NCBI RefSeq assembly: GCF_022965805.1
Contig: NC_133110.1
Coordinates: forward strand, 30,190,668 to 30,254,667
Origin: Primulina eburnea
Taxonomy: Eukaryota > Streptophyta > Magnoliopsida > Lamiales > Gesneriaceae
DNA length: 64,000 nucleotides
Direction: 5' to 3'
Part shown: positions 43,920-56,969 of the stretch, piece by piece
How the letters are laid out: each line of letters begins with the position of its first letter
Position numbering within the stretch: the first letter of the stretch is position 1
Made by a program: the position numbers and the translations under genes
Notes under the pieces: generated by a model
The model's database searches: none
What the model was told of the DNA's origin: nothing
What the model saw: the letters and a program-made list of their open reading frames with translations, nothing else

Positions 43920-46900
43920 ATGCCTCCTAGAAGAACAGCCGTACCTCTACGACCAGCAGCGCCAGAACAGGGGAGCACATCCGGAGATCCTATGGATGTT
44001 GCGGCGACCCCTATGGAGACGTTGCTGAAGCGATTCCAATCCTTTCGACCTCCCACCTTAAAAGGTACCGAGAATGCCATCGAGTGCGAAAGTTGGCTTG
44101 AGGACATTGAAATGCTATTCGACTCTTTGGAGTACAGTGACGAGAAGAGAATAAAGCTCATTGGCCATCAATTGCAAGATATAGCCAAGAATTGGTGGTT
44201 GAACATTAGGAGAGCTTTAGAGCAGCGGGGTACCGAGATTACGTGGAAGGTATTCAAGACGGAATTCTATCAGCGTTTCTTTCCCATCTCTTATCGCAAG
44301 GATAAAGGTGCAGAATTTGCCAATCTGAGGCAAGGGCAATTGAACATTGAGGAGTACGTTGCCAAATTCTCTTCTTTGCTCCGTTTTGCACCTCATGTTT
44401 CAGGAAATGATGAGGCCATGGCAGATCAGTTTATAAATGGCCTGAATCCAGATATCTTTACGTTGGTCAATACTGGGAGACCCGATAGTTTCTCGGATGC
44501 ATTGAATCGAGCCAAAGGTGCAGAAGCAGGGTTGTTGAGACAACGGAGTGCTCCGTATGTTGCACCGAGTTCGAGACCGCCACTACCTCCATCCCAAGTT
44601 CCTCCTCCTCGATTTGAAAGCGGTGGTAGTAGTAGTGGACGCAAAGAACAGCTGAAGGCGAAGGGGAAACAGTTTAAGCGACCTGGGAGCAGTTCGTCCA
44701 GCTCCAGCAGATCAAGACAGACGGGTTTTGATCAAAGTTCAAGGACTTCAGGTGTTTACTGTAATTCTTGTGGAGGTAGGCATGCGACTGAACAGTGCCA
44801 AGGAGTTACAGGCCGATGCAACATTTGTAGGCAACCGGGGCATTTTGCCAAAGTCTGTCCCCAGAGGAGTGTACAGCCAGCCCAGAGTGGACGAGCATCC
44901 GGTTCAGTACCTCAGTTTGAGCGGAAGGCATCATCGGTTCACTCTTTTCAGCCTCCACCAGCATCGACTCCACCCAGAGGCCGAGGTAGTCAGACTGTGA
45001 CTCAACCTCTGAGGCAACAGGCCCAAGTGTTTGCATTGACAGAGGAGCAAGCACAGGATGCACCAGATGATGTTATAGCAGGTAACTGCTCTCTTTATGG
45101 TTATCCTGCTTATATCTTGATAGATACAGGTGCATCGCATACATTCATTTCAGAACGATTTGCATTGTTGCATTCTTTGCCTGTTGAGTCTTTGTTAGAT
45201 GTTGTATCTATTACTTCTCCGTTGGGAAGTGGGTTGATTTCGGTAACTACGGTTAGACATTGCATTCTACAGTTTGAGGGGCATGAGATTGACCTAGATT
45301 GTATAGTATTGGGTCTAGCTGATTTTGATTGTATAGTCGGTATTGACATGCTAACGAAGTACAGAGCTACTGTGGATTGTTTCCGCAAGATTGTCAGATT
45401 TAGACCCGAGATGACAGACGAGTGGAAATTCTACGGGAAGGGTTCCAGATCTCGGATTCCCTTGATTTCGGCTCTTACTATGAACAGATTGTTACAAAAA
45501 GGAGCAGATGGTTTCTTTATTTATGCTGTAGATATGCAGAAGTCGAGCCCGGCGTTGGCAGATATACCAGTAGTACGGGAATTTCCAGATATTTTTCCAG
45601 ATGAAATCCCAGGATTACCTCCGGTTCGTGAGGTAGATTTCAGTATTGATCTTACACTAGGTACCGTTCCTATTTCGAGAGCTCCGTATAGGATGGCACC
45701 TATTGAACTAAAAGAATTGAAAGCACAATTAGAATATCTTCTAGCCAAGGGATATATCAGACCTAGTGTATCTCCTTGGGGCGCTCCGGTGCTGTTCGTG
45801 CGAAAGAAAGATGGTTCGATGCGATTGTGTATAGACTACCGGCAACTGAACAAGGCAACGATCAAGAATAAATATCCTTTGCCTAGAATTGATGATCTAT
45901 TCGATCAGTTGCAGGGATCTTCGGTCTATTCGAAGATTGATTTACGTTCTGGGTATCATCAGCTCAGAGTTCGAGATGTAGATATACCGAAGACAGCATT
46001 TCGAACCAGGTATGGACATTACGAATTTATTGTCATGCCTTTTGGTTTAACCAATGCTCCTGCGGTATTTATGTGCTTGATGAACCAAGTGTTTCAGAAA
46101 TATTTAGATGAATTTGTCATTGTTTTCATCGATGATATTTTGGTGTATTCAAAGAACAGAAATGAGCATGCAGAGCATCTCAGAATTGTTTTGCAGACGT
46201 TGAGAAACGAACGACGGTATGCTAAATTGTCAAAGTGTGAGTTTTGGCTGAACCGAGTTGTATTCTTGGGGCATATCATTTCTGGAGATGGTATTTCTGT
46301 TGATCCAAGTAAAGTTGAAGCTGTGATCAGTTGGTCAAGACCGACTTCTGTACCAGAAATACGCAGTTTCATGGGCCTAGCCGGATACTATAGAAGATTT
46401 ATCAAGGATTTCTCCAGCATTGCCAAACCAATAACTCAATTGACGCAAAAGAATGCACCATTTGTTTCGTCAGAGGAGTGCGAGTCTAGCTTCCTTGAAC
46501 TGAAGAAAAGGCTGACTAGTGCTCCAATATTGACAATAGCCTCAGGTACGGGTGATTTCGTTGTATATTGTGATGCGTCTCATAGAGGTTTGGGATGTGT
46601 TCTTATGCAGCGAGGCCATGTGATCGCATACGCCTCGAGACAATTGAAGCCACACGAGATCCGATACCCCATACATGATCTGGAATTGGCGGCTATCGTA
46701 TTTGCGTTAAAAATTTGGCGTCATTATCTCTACGGCGAAAAATTCGAGATATTTTCCGATCACAAGAGCCTAAAGTACCTATTCTCTCAATCAGAACTGA
46801 ACATGAGGCAGCGTAGATGGCTTGATCTTTTGAAAGATTTTGACTGTGAAATCAAATATTATCCAGGGAAGTCAAATGCAGCAGCAGATGCCTTGAGTCG

Positions 46901-48467
46901 TAAGGTATGTTCTTTGTCCTTATCGACGATAGGTGTTAACAAGTTAGTTGAAAATTGCTGTACATCTGGATTAGAGTTTGATACAGATAGTAAGCCACTA
47001 CGACTTTTTACGATCCAAGTTGAGCCCAATTTGATTATGAGGATCAAGGAAGCACAAAGAACTGATCAGAATGTGCAAAGATCAATCCAAATGGTCAGAT
47101 CAGGGCATGTATCAGAATATTAGGTACGAGATCATGTGTTGTACGTGAATAACCGTCTACTTGTGCCAGATGTTGCAGATTTGAGACAGCAGATTCTGAC
47201 AGAGGCACATTGTAGTCGGTTCAGCATTCATCCGGGTGGCAGGAAGATGTACAATGACTTGAAGACACAGTTCTGGTGGAAGCAAATGAAGTCAGACATT
47301 GCCGAATTTGTGTCTAAGTGTTTGAACTGCCAACAGGTGAAAGCTGAGAGGAAGAAGCCTGGTGGATTACTTCAGAGTTTAGCCATTCCTGAATGGAAAT
47401 GGGATCACATTTCCATGGATTTCGTGACGAAGTTACCTAGATCATCCAAAGGCTGTGATGCGATTTGGGTCATTATTGACAGACTGACCAAATCTGCATG
47501 TTTCATCCCATACAGAATGACGTATAGACAAGATCAGATGGCGGAGATTTATATTCGAGAGGTAGTCAGATTGCATGGAGTGCCGAAGTCTATCGTATCA
47601 GATCGTGATCCACGATTCACTTCTCACTTCTGGCACAGTTTACAGCAGGCTTTGGGTACGACATTACACCTGAGTACTGCTTATCATCCTCAGACAGATG
47701 GACAGTCAGAACGGACAATCCAGACACTAGAGGATATGTTGAGAGCCGTAGTGCTAGATTTTGGCATTAGTTGGCAAGATTCTCTACCTCTTTGCGAATT
47801 CTCTTACAATAATAGCTATCAGACGAGTATCGAGATGGCACCGTTTGAAGCTTTGTATGGCAAGAAGTGCAGATCTCCGCTATATTGGGATGATATTTCA
47901 GAGGTACCAGAACTTGGGCCAGATATGATTCGTGACATGACAGAGAAGGTGAAACTCATTCAGAAGAGGATGAAGACAGCACAAGATCGACAAGCAAAGT
48001 ATGCCAATATCAGACGTAGACCGTTAGTATTTGAGGCGGGAGATAGAGTATTCTTAAAGATTTCTCCATTCAGAGGCGTTGTTCGATTTGGCAAACGCGG
48101 GAAACTATCTCCTCGATACATTGGTCCTTACGAGATTCTTGAGAAGATTGGCGATCGAGCTTATCGACTTGCACTTCCTCCTTCTCTATCTGGGATACAT
48201 GATGTCTTTCATGTATCGATGTTGCGTAAGTATATGCCAGATGTTTCTCATGTCATTCAACCTGACGAAGCTGAACTTGATCAGACTTTGAGCTACGTGG
48301 AACAACCGATACAGATCCTTGATCGGAAAGAAAAGAAGCTCAGAACGAAGAATATTCCACTCGTGAAAGTTCAGTGGAGTCGTCATGGCATTGAGGAAGC
48401 GACATGGGAGACAGAAGCCAACATGCGACAGAAACACCCCGAATTATTTCAAGAATGTAAGTATTGA
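43920..48467 (+). pseudogene. gag-pol: gypsy Gag-Pol of RE9 with one in-frame stop
   Basis: About 1,515 codons in one frame, broken only by TAG at 47121-47123 (codon ~1068). Gag capsid at ~32-215. Two knuckles at ~280-315: [13 protein letters not shown] (CX2CX3HX4C) and [14 protein letters not shown]. Protease DTGASHTF ~400, RT FIDD ~735, RNase H YCDAS ~881 and DHKSLKYL later. The stop lies between RNase H and integrase. After it, integrase is complete by eye: HHCC zinc region, [12 protein letters not shown] and GQSERT, then a chromodomain-like tail (ILDRKEKKLR, VQWSRHGIEEATWE). As it stands the product would lack integrase unless the stop is read through. A second protein might start at an internal codon, but there is no sign of it. 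Confidence 0.93.
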
Positions 48468-48543
48468 TCTAACTTTGATACTATTACTTTTGATGCTTTC
48501 ATTGATAGAATGATGTGCGATTTCGAGGGCGAAATCATTTCTT

Positions 48544-48556
48544 AGAGGGGGAGAAA
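48544..48556 (+). other. Polypurine tract of RE9
   Basis: AGAGGGGGAGAAA immediately before the 3' LTR. Confidence 0.9.
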
Positions 48557-50495
48557 TGTAAGGCTCGAGATTTATTAATCCTCATCTATGCGATATTCGA
48601 TAGTGTGAGAGTGCATGACATTGCATGAGAACACTAAGTAAAATGAGGGTAGGAAAGACATGAGAAAAGATGTGAAAGGTGAAGAATAAATGTAAAGGGC
48701 CGAAGCTATGGCGCATATGCGCGAAGGAATGCGCGCATATGCATGAGAATTCCAGTAGCAGTGGCGCATATGCGCGGAAAGAGTGGCGCATATGCGGGAC
48801 ATGTACAGCAGCCTCGGCGCATATGCGCGAGAGTAATGGCGCATATGCGCGGAGCGTCCAGAACCATTGGCGCATATGCGCGAGTTTAGTGGCGCATATG
48901 CGCGAGTGCTAAATCTGCCGAGACAGTAGGTTCGGCGCATATGCGCGAATAATGCCGCGCATATGCGCGAGACGTGTAATTCAAAGAACAAGCCATTTGT
49001 CCTAAATCATGCAAGATATATATATAGGAGGTCTTCATTTGCCTCTTATTCAGCAGATAACCGAGAGATTTCCAAGGGGAAAGCTTCAATCTTTCTTTCA
49101 TCTCATAATTGAGTTTGTACAAGATTTATTCATCCAAACTTTAATCCGACTTTGGTTTTGAACTCCTCTCTTCATTAGCTACAAAGTGACGTAAGTTTTC
49201 TTTGATTCCAGCATGTTTTGAAATATATGGATTGGGGAAATTATGAATTACACTAGATTATGTGTTCTTGTTAAGTTGAGGATTGTAGAATCGAAACCGG
49301 ATTGAAAAACGGATGTCATATGCTATTTTAATGGAATTTTAGTTGTATAACTTGAGTTATGTGCAGATTTGGGAGAGTATAATGTATTTATGAGATCGAT
49401 TATTGATTCTTGAAATGGGATATTGGTCTATGTTGGTATATGTTGAGAATTTGATTGACCGGTATCGAGAATTACGTCGTTATGCCGTCAAATTGTATCG
49501 AGATCACGTAGTAACTTGGTTATGTGTTGATGTAGATTAGAAATTGATAGAGTGCGTATCCACATTTCCATTTCAGATTCGTATTGGCGACCGTGACAGC
49601 GATTCTACGACGAAAGGTATAGTACATGTTTTGTTTGGGGGAATCACGACTCAAATGAGATCACATTTGAGTTTCCCAACCAAAATCACATACTTGTTTT
49701 ATTGATTATATCTTGATATGATTATGATTGTTATAGATTTGTTTATAGAACTTGTATGCAGATCTTGCTATGCTTTGTTTACAGATCGTGTAGCATTGCA
49801 TTATGCTTGTTTAAAGATTTTGTATTCATGCATTAAGATAGGGCAGTCTGGAGATCAGGCAGACTACTAGATGTTCGGCGATATCTCAGCTTAGGGGAAG
49901 ATCACCGCCCCTATTGTAGACGCGGATACAGATCAGGCCGAAGTCTAGGAATAAGACGTACAGCACCTCGATTGGTAGGGTAGGTGACAGTCAGTGACGT
50001 CTTATTCACAACGGGATCCCTAGAGTTCTAGTCGAGTCGCATCTAGACATGATTAGAATCGCATTGCATGATTATATATGCATGTCATTCATATTAGCAT
50101 GTTGCATGTTTTAGATTATTTTACTGCATGTATACATGTTTATACTGGGATTTGTTCTCACCGGTTTTCCGGCTGTTGTTATGTCTGTATGTGTGCATAA
50201 CAACAGGTGGGGCAGGATCTGGGTCGAGACAGAAATGATGGTGTTAGCGTGGAGATCACGGGCATAGCAGATGGACCAGTAGTTGTCTTTTATTATGTAT
50301 TGTTTTTTTATTACTGGTTAGTTGAGAACATACAGAATAAGACATGTATTGTATGTTGTATGTTGTAAATTAAATAAAGAATGTATGCTTGTTTGGTTAC
50401 AGGTGTTTTTATGTAAAAAGCGAAAATTTGACCCATGTTTTATAATAACGATCCATTTAATCCCAAGAAAAAGAATTAGAGCCCGGGTCCCCACA
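48557..50495 (+). repeat. 3' LTR of RE9
   Basis: Same length as the 5' LTR, aligned at +6,825, ending GGGTCCCCACA, followed by the AACGG duplication and then RE8's LTR. Contains the palindrome array (48711-48969), TATA (49017-49027) and both hairpins. Confidence 0.95.
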
Positions 50496-51600
50496 AACGG
50501 GATCTAGAAAGCTAGTACTTGTGTGGCCCTCAATGGTTCATTGATACAACTAGCCGTGGGTTCACATCTCCATTGATTCGGACTAAACATGTCCTTATAT
50601 GAGCATACCCCAATTGCTCCATTCTTACTTATCAACTCCTTGATAAAAAGAATGTCAGAACTCAAGTCTGATAGTACCCAACCAACCATGTTAAACGCCT
50701 AGCAGCATCGCTTACATGATTCCCTAGGTATCAAATGATAGTGCCTGCAAGAACCATTCAATTATGGTTAGCGTACAGTACGGTCCCTTCAACTCATATA
50801 TCCCGACCGATTCGACAACCATTGGTATGTCGAGAGTTGTCAATGAATCGATACTATGTGTCATGTCGTAGTTGCATCAATGGTGTAATCTATGAAACCC
50901 CTTTCATAATTACAACCATACTCTGGCCAGAGATTTCAACCTACATACACATGATAACACATAGGATATCCATACCCGAAGGTAAGCGGTGAATCCCCGA
51001 CTACAATGCATTGACTCCTATATGTTTCGACATGACACCCAACCTTGCCACCTGATGACCCTATAAGAGTCGGTAAACAAGTCAAAGTCAAATGCTAGCA
51101 CATAGAGTCTCAATGTTGTCCCGGGTCATAAGGACTAATGGTGTACAACCATAAACCAGGACGTATCCACTCGTTAAGTGAGAACCACTTGGAAAGTCCT
51201 TTAATGGAGGGTTGTTCAGTGCACTCTACCAGGAGCACCTATCTACATGCTCGGACATCACAATCTCCCCTACCAATGTATCATGGTACTTACATCGTAG
51301 ATACTAGTCTCTAACTCGAGCGGCCTATATCCTTCTTAGTTGCAGCTGAATCGACTAGGAACCGTTTAGAATATACAGTATTACAAATATGAGTTTCATG
51401 ATACTCATCATATGAGCATCTCATATTCTTTCTACTATTTGTATATTCAAGGGCTTTATCTATGCAACTAGCATGGGTATACAGATAAAGATGTGCCAAA
51501 ATAATAATATCAAATAGTACTAAAATAAAGATTGCTTATACATAGAGTTTCATTGTGAACACTCGGCCAACACTTGGCTCAACGAGCACCTACTCTAACA

Positions 51601-52395
51601 ATCTCCCACTTGCACTAGAGCCAACTACCCATATGCTTTAAATCCATTGATTCGTGATGCTTGTCGAATAATGGTCCAGGTAAAGGCTTAGCTAGTGGAT
51701 CAACAACATTATCTGCGAAGCCGACTATGTCAAAAGACACTTCTTCCACTTTCCACAATCTCTCCGAGGATGTGGTACTTACTCAATACATGTTTGGACT
51801 TCTGATGAGACCTTGGCTCCTTTGCTTGAGCTAAAGCTCCCGTGTTGTCACACAACACTGAATAGGAGCAACTCAATTAGGAATGACGTCCAACTCTTGG
51901 ACAAAATTCCTTATCCAAACAGCCTCCCTTGCTGCATCTGATGCAGCAATGTATTCGGCCACTGTGCTGGAATCCGCAGTATTGTCTTGCTTGGAACTCT
52001 TCCAAGAGACAGCAGCACCATTGAGCATGAATACAAACCCAGAGGTTGACTTCAAGTCATCGATATCGCTTTGGAAGCTAGAGTCGGTATAGCCTTCCAA
52101 TTTTAGTTCTCCACCCATAGACCAAGAACAATTTATTGGTCCTTCTCAACTACTTGAGGATGTCTTTCACAGCTTTCCAGTGTGGAATACCAAGGTTCGA
52201 TTGATATCTACTCACTATACTTAGTGCGGAAGCCACGTCAGGACGTGTAGATATCATCCCATACATGATGCTACCAATCGCAGATGCATAAGGAATGCTT
52301 TGTCATCGCCGCTATCTCTGCATCAGTCTTGAAAGACATACCTGGATAGGGACACGCCATGACACATTGGTAGATGTCCTCTCTTGGACTTATCC
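51601..52395 (-). pseudogene. RE8 pol remnants: RNase H and RT end
   Basis: Minus strand: RNase H C-terminal part (~51880-51640, frameshifted), RNase H core (52118-51873; [32 protein letters not shown]), and the end of RT/connection domain (~52390-52130). Interrupted at 52395 by RE10, with TATCC duplicated at 52391-52395 and 60367-60371. Confidence 0.85.
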
Positions 52396-54474
52396 TGTGG
52401 GGACCCGGATGCTAATCATCTTCTTAATCATATTTGGGATTTAATTATCAATTCAGATAAATGGGGTCTAAAATTTTTTTCTTTTTAACATATAACTGCG
52501 GAAGGTAATGGAATCTAAATAATATACACTGCTGTATAAAAATACATTTCAGTATTAAAAGTACAATAATGTACCACAGTTTAATCTAAGGTTCAACTAC
52601 TAAAGTCAAGTATTAAACCAAATCTACATCCAAGTCCGGAATCACCACGCTAACTAGTCCAGCCTCTTTCTCATCTTGACCCCGATCCTTCCCCACCTGT
52701 TGTCATGCACACATACAAAACAAGACAACAGCCGGATAACTCCGGTGAGAATAAATCCCAGTATAAAACATGGTAAGCATGTATATAAATAACTAATTCA
52801 TAAAACAGGCCGTCAGGTAGAAACACAATATATTTCATAATCTATGAAATTAAGCATGCAACTCAAATCAGATAAACATGCATATAACCAATATTAACCA
52901 TAAAACATGCTAACCCAACTGAAAGCAAAAATGATGGGTCCCATGATCTAGGAGCCACATCCATATAAGCATGCAGTTCTAATCAAATCATGTCTAGACT
53001 TGACTCAATCTATAACTCTAGGGATCCCGTTGTGAATAAGACGATCTATCACCTACCCTCCCAATCGGGGTGACGGTATGTCTTATTCCTAGACTTTGGC
53101 CTGATCTGTATCCACATCTACAATAGGGGCGGTGATCTTCCCCTAAGCTGTGATATCGCCGAACATCTAGAAGTCTGGATGATCTTTCAGACTTTCCTAT
53201 CTTAATGCATGAATATGTATCAGTAAATCAAGCATTATTAGATAAAACATAAACAAGAATATAGTATGTGATTTATTGGGCAACTCAAGGATGATCTCGA
53301 TTGAGTTGTTTCTTCCCGAATATCACATGAATTATACCTTTGTCGTCCCCGTCTGATGAAGACGAAGTCCTGTATTCAAATCTGTCCATCTCGAATCTGA
53401 AATGACAATATCGAATACGCTGTATCAGTGAATAACTCAATATACAATCTGTTCTGATCAATACCCAACTCAGTATACAATCTGATCAATATCTGAACAA
53501 GATATAATCTGATTCATATCATCGATATCACAATACAATCTGAATCATATCGAAATCTGATTAATCTAAATCAACTGATGTTTCGACGGCATAGCAATAC
53601 AATCTGAATAACCCCGTCAATCTGAACATCACAAATATAATACTGGAATTCATAATCTGTGTCAACATAATTCATACTCTGAATAGTAGCACAATTCTAA
53701 TATAGGATCTCAGTCAATATCTTTCAAAAATCATAACAATTACAGAAACAGTCTGTTCTTTAATCTGACTTCAATTCTATAATGTCTACGGTAGCAGAAA
53801 CACCATATCTGATTCATATTCAATTCTGACAATATCATAAATTCAAAGCATGTCTAAACGTAATAAAACTTACGTCCAATTGTAGTTGTCGTCACTAGGA
53901 ACACGGTACTGAAGCCGGATTTAAAATCGTATACTCAAATCTTGCTAAATCACAATTTGAAGCTTCGACAGAATTTGAAGAATAACTCTCGTTTCTTTCT
54001 TCTGAAGTTGCTGAGTAAGAATCAATTGTACACTTATATATATATATTGCATGCATAATGGATACGTGTCTTTCTCAAGATGTGCCACAAAACCTCTCGC
54101 GCATAAGCGCGACATAACCCGCGCATATGCGCGAGACCTACTGGTCTCGGCGAACAGTACCCGCGCATATGCGCCACTCTTCTCGCGCATATGCGCCAAT
54201 GCTTCTGGAGGTGTCGCGCATATGCGCGCATGTCTTCGCGCATGTGCGCCAACCTTACTGTGATTCTCGCGCATATGCGCCACTCTTGATCGCGCATGTG
54301 CGCCAACACATAAATTTGCACACATAATTTACACCTTTCTTATGTGTTCTGGTCCGATCCGTTCCGTCTATAATTATCTCAATTACTTCAATAATCATTC
54401 CAGATTAATTATCAATTACGGTAATCATACTCAATTCATTTCAGATTACGGTAATTAAATTCTCGGGCATTACA
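52396..54474 (-). repeat. 3' LTR of RE10
   Basis: TGTGGGGACCCGG at 52396 to GGGCATTACA at 54474; 2,079 bp. On the minus strand: U3 with palindromes (54304-54098), a TA run (54047-54035), stem-loop (53088-53034) and the LTR end at 52396. Confidence 0.93.
54098..54304. repeat. GCGCATATGCGC array in U3 of RE10 3' LTR
   Basis: Eight copies including variants GCGCATAAGCGC and GCGCATGTGCGC. The 5' LTR counterpart is 59990-60196, where the first copy is the perfect palindrome and another reads GCGCATATTCGC. Confidence 0.9.
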
Positions 54475-56960
54475 TTTCTCCCCCTCTTAGATCTGAGTTC
54501 GTCCTCGAACTCACAAGCAATCAATCCAAATTTATCAAAAAAAATGTATAACGGAGTTTAACATCCAAACTCATCTCACTAACATCATTCTGAGGTATCT
54601 TTCTTCAATCAATCTCTGATTCTAGTCTGGAATCAGAATTTACCGAGTATATTGTCATAATACTTTTCACACTCATTCTGACATACTTAATCGGATAATA
54701 CTGGCTATACAACATCCGTACATGCCCATCCATAGTTCATAACAAAGCGATACCAACATTTGTTATCAAATTTATTTATTTCAATCAAGGACAATTCTAT
54801 CTCGACTTCAACTACCAATCATCATCATCCGATGTTGGTTTCCTTTAATCTGTTCATTCTGAACTGTCTTAATAACTATTGTCATACAGTAATTCATACA
54901 TTGACAATAAATCATAATACTGAGTACTAACATCCAGTACCAAAGTTCTGCCAATATCTTCCAATATCTGGGTAGTATACTCTGACTGTTTATCTGTCAA
55001 TCGGTGAATAATCTGCAAAATAACTTATGGTATGATCTGCTATAATTGCAATCTCAATCAAAATCACTATCTGATATAATCTACTGTGGCATTCTAATCT
55101 TTCTGACCACTTTTCTGACATCAATCTGTGTCATGTGGTCATGTTTGTACGTGATCTGGTACAAACTGATAGATATAGATTGAACAATCTGTCAATCACA
55201 ATCATATCATATTTCAATCTGAAGTAAATGGAGGTAATTTCATTACGAAAGCCATAAAATGCACTCCCATTTCTATTTAGAACCATACAATTCTATAATA
55301 AATCTTCTAATTTCTATCTTTCTGTCTTTTCTGTTAGCGATTCAGACATATCAGTACAATTTCTGCCAACATTTCCGTACACATTCTGTCACGACTGATC
55401 TAATCTGTCTATATCATACCTATCTGTTCGAATATTATACATTCACAATCACCTGAATGAAAACTGAACTTACTACTGTGTATTTCTGACACTATCTGTA
55501 CTTTCAGATTCGAACTATTCTGTATAAAAAAATCAGTTAATAATTTAAAATAAAGAAGAAATACCTACCTGGTATTAGGCACTGACTACAGATATCAAAT
55601 TCTGTTATACAATTCTGAAACATTCTGATATAACATTTCTGAACTGTTGCAACTCTCTATTGTTTACAATATTCTGTATCAAACATACATGCAAACCACA
55701 GTAATAACAGTCAGATTCGAAATAAAGACAACCTATACAGATCTAGTGAGTTTAAGAAAACTCATAAAACAACGATTGCTGGCAATACTGATAATTCTGA
55801 CTACTGATCAATCTTCACAGTGCCTAAATCATCTGCCATATCTCATCTGCAAATAGAATATGCTCCCAAACAATATAAGATGTCTCAAATACTGATTTAG
55901 AGCAATCACAATACGCAAGCAGATATAACATAATAAGGGAATAAGAGAATAAGAAATCTGTAAAACTCAGCAATTCTGACTTTCTGACATTTCTGCTAAT
56001 TCTGATATATCTATTACCTGTGTCGTTTACAGTCGCTGATTTCTGTCTCAACTGTGCACATAAATCGGTATACAAACTGCAGATATCACATATTCTGAAT
56101 ACAATCTGTTTCAATTATGATTCATACCTGCCTAATTTCTGTATACAATAATCACGGTTTTCTGAATATTCAATAAAATCTTCAAATATTCCATTTAATC
56201 AATCAGATGTTGTTAACATATCAAATATCATGGATATAACACGCATAAACTCATCAGAATATCCCTGAATCTAAGAGTTAGCAATCTGTACCCTTCTATT
56301 AATCTTCAATATCATTCTGTACTGAATTCTAGTATATAACCATTACCTGGTATCGATTCAATTCTGAAATCTACCTTTCTGATATCAAATATATCTGAAA
56401 TCTTATCTAGGCAAATATCAATCAATCCTTACGTAACTATCAAATCCGTAGTTGCTAAACTCGATTTCAGTAGGTCTACTGAATACATAAGGATACCATC
56501 TGTTCCTTTCTGTAATAATCGAGTCATCAACAATACAATATTAAAGGAATTCTGAATCTAGAATCCTTACGGAAAATCTCCGTTTATCAGCCAGATCTGG
56601 TCTGAATCTTACCGTTTCTGGGACAATTTCTACGATATCTCTGTACTTGCTCACCATTTCCATATCAGTAATGCAATTAAATCAGATCATCAACAACACA
56701 AGTACAGCACAATCTACTCACCTCATTCTTATCTTACTGTAGTATATATATATCAAAAAAATCTTAGATATCATCCTTTTCCTCAACCATCAAGGAAAGT
56801 AATACTACAGTACAATAAACCCAATAGGTACAGCATATCTCCATGCTAATCAATCATAGATACTCATAAAAATGCATTAGTACGTATCAATACATATGCA
56901 ATATAATCATAAAAGAATAGTACCTATGACGTGTTCTGAGTCTATTCTTCTGTCATTACC
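54475..56960 (-). other. Pol-less internal filler of RE10
   Basis: Aligns along its length with 7458-10003 of RE2. It opens with the reversed polypurine tract TTTCTCCCCCTCT. Plus-strand motifs ATTCTG, TTCTGAC, CAATCTG and CTGATAT recur throughout. Longest frame is 96 codons (56114-55824, minus), and the RE2 copy has a stop inside it, so it is not supported as a gene. Confidence 0.75.
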
Positions 56961-56969
56961 ACCAATGAC

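Larger units (their letters stand above)
41732..50495 (+). mobile_element. RE9: full-length gypsy element, family C (chromovirus type)
   Basis: 8,764-bp plus-strand element with equal 1,939-bp LTRs (41732-43670, 48557-50495) and AACGG duplications. PBS at 43676, Gag-Pol frame 43920-48467 with one in-frame TAG, PPT at 48544. LTR differences by eye are about 15 (~0.8%). The probable parent lineage for the gag-only family A (RE2, RE10): both share the U3 palindrome, the CGGGTCCCCACA LTR end, the R/U5 stem-loops and Gag similarity. Confidence 0.95.
40943..51600 (-). repeat. 3' LTR of RE8, split by RE9
   Basis: Segments 40943-41731 and 50496-51600, joined through the RE9 duplication AACGG (41727-41731, 50496-50500) in the phrase CTCAACGGGATCTAG seen intact in RE5 (32013-32027). 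It ends CTACTCTAACA at 51600. The LTR frame is open (51499-51311). Confidence 0.9.

Noticed and set aside
43920..48467. Treating RE9 Gag-Pol as two genes separated by a stop
   Set aside because: Both halves are in one frame with only TAG between them and match one continuous polyprotein in RE3. A single broken gene is simpler.
55824..56114. 96-codon minus-strand frame in the RE10 filler
   Set aside because: The aligned region of RE2 (~8930-9170) has a stop within it. No similarity to a known protein is visible.
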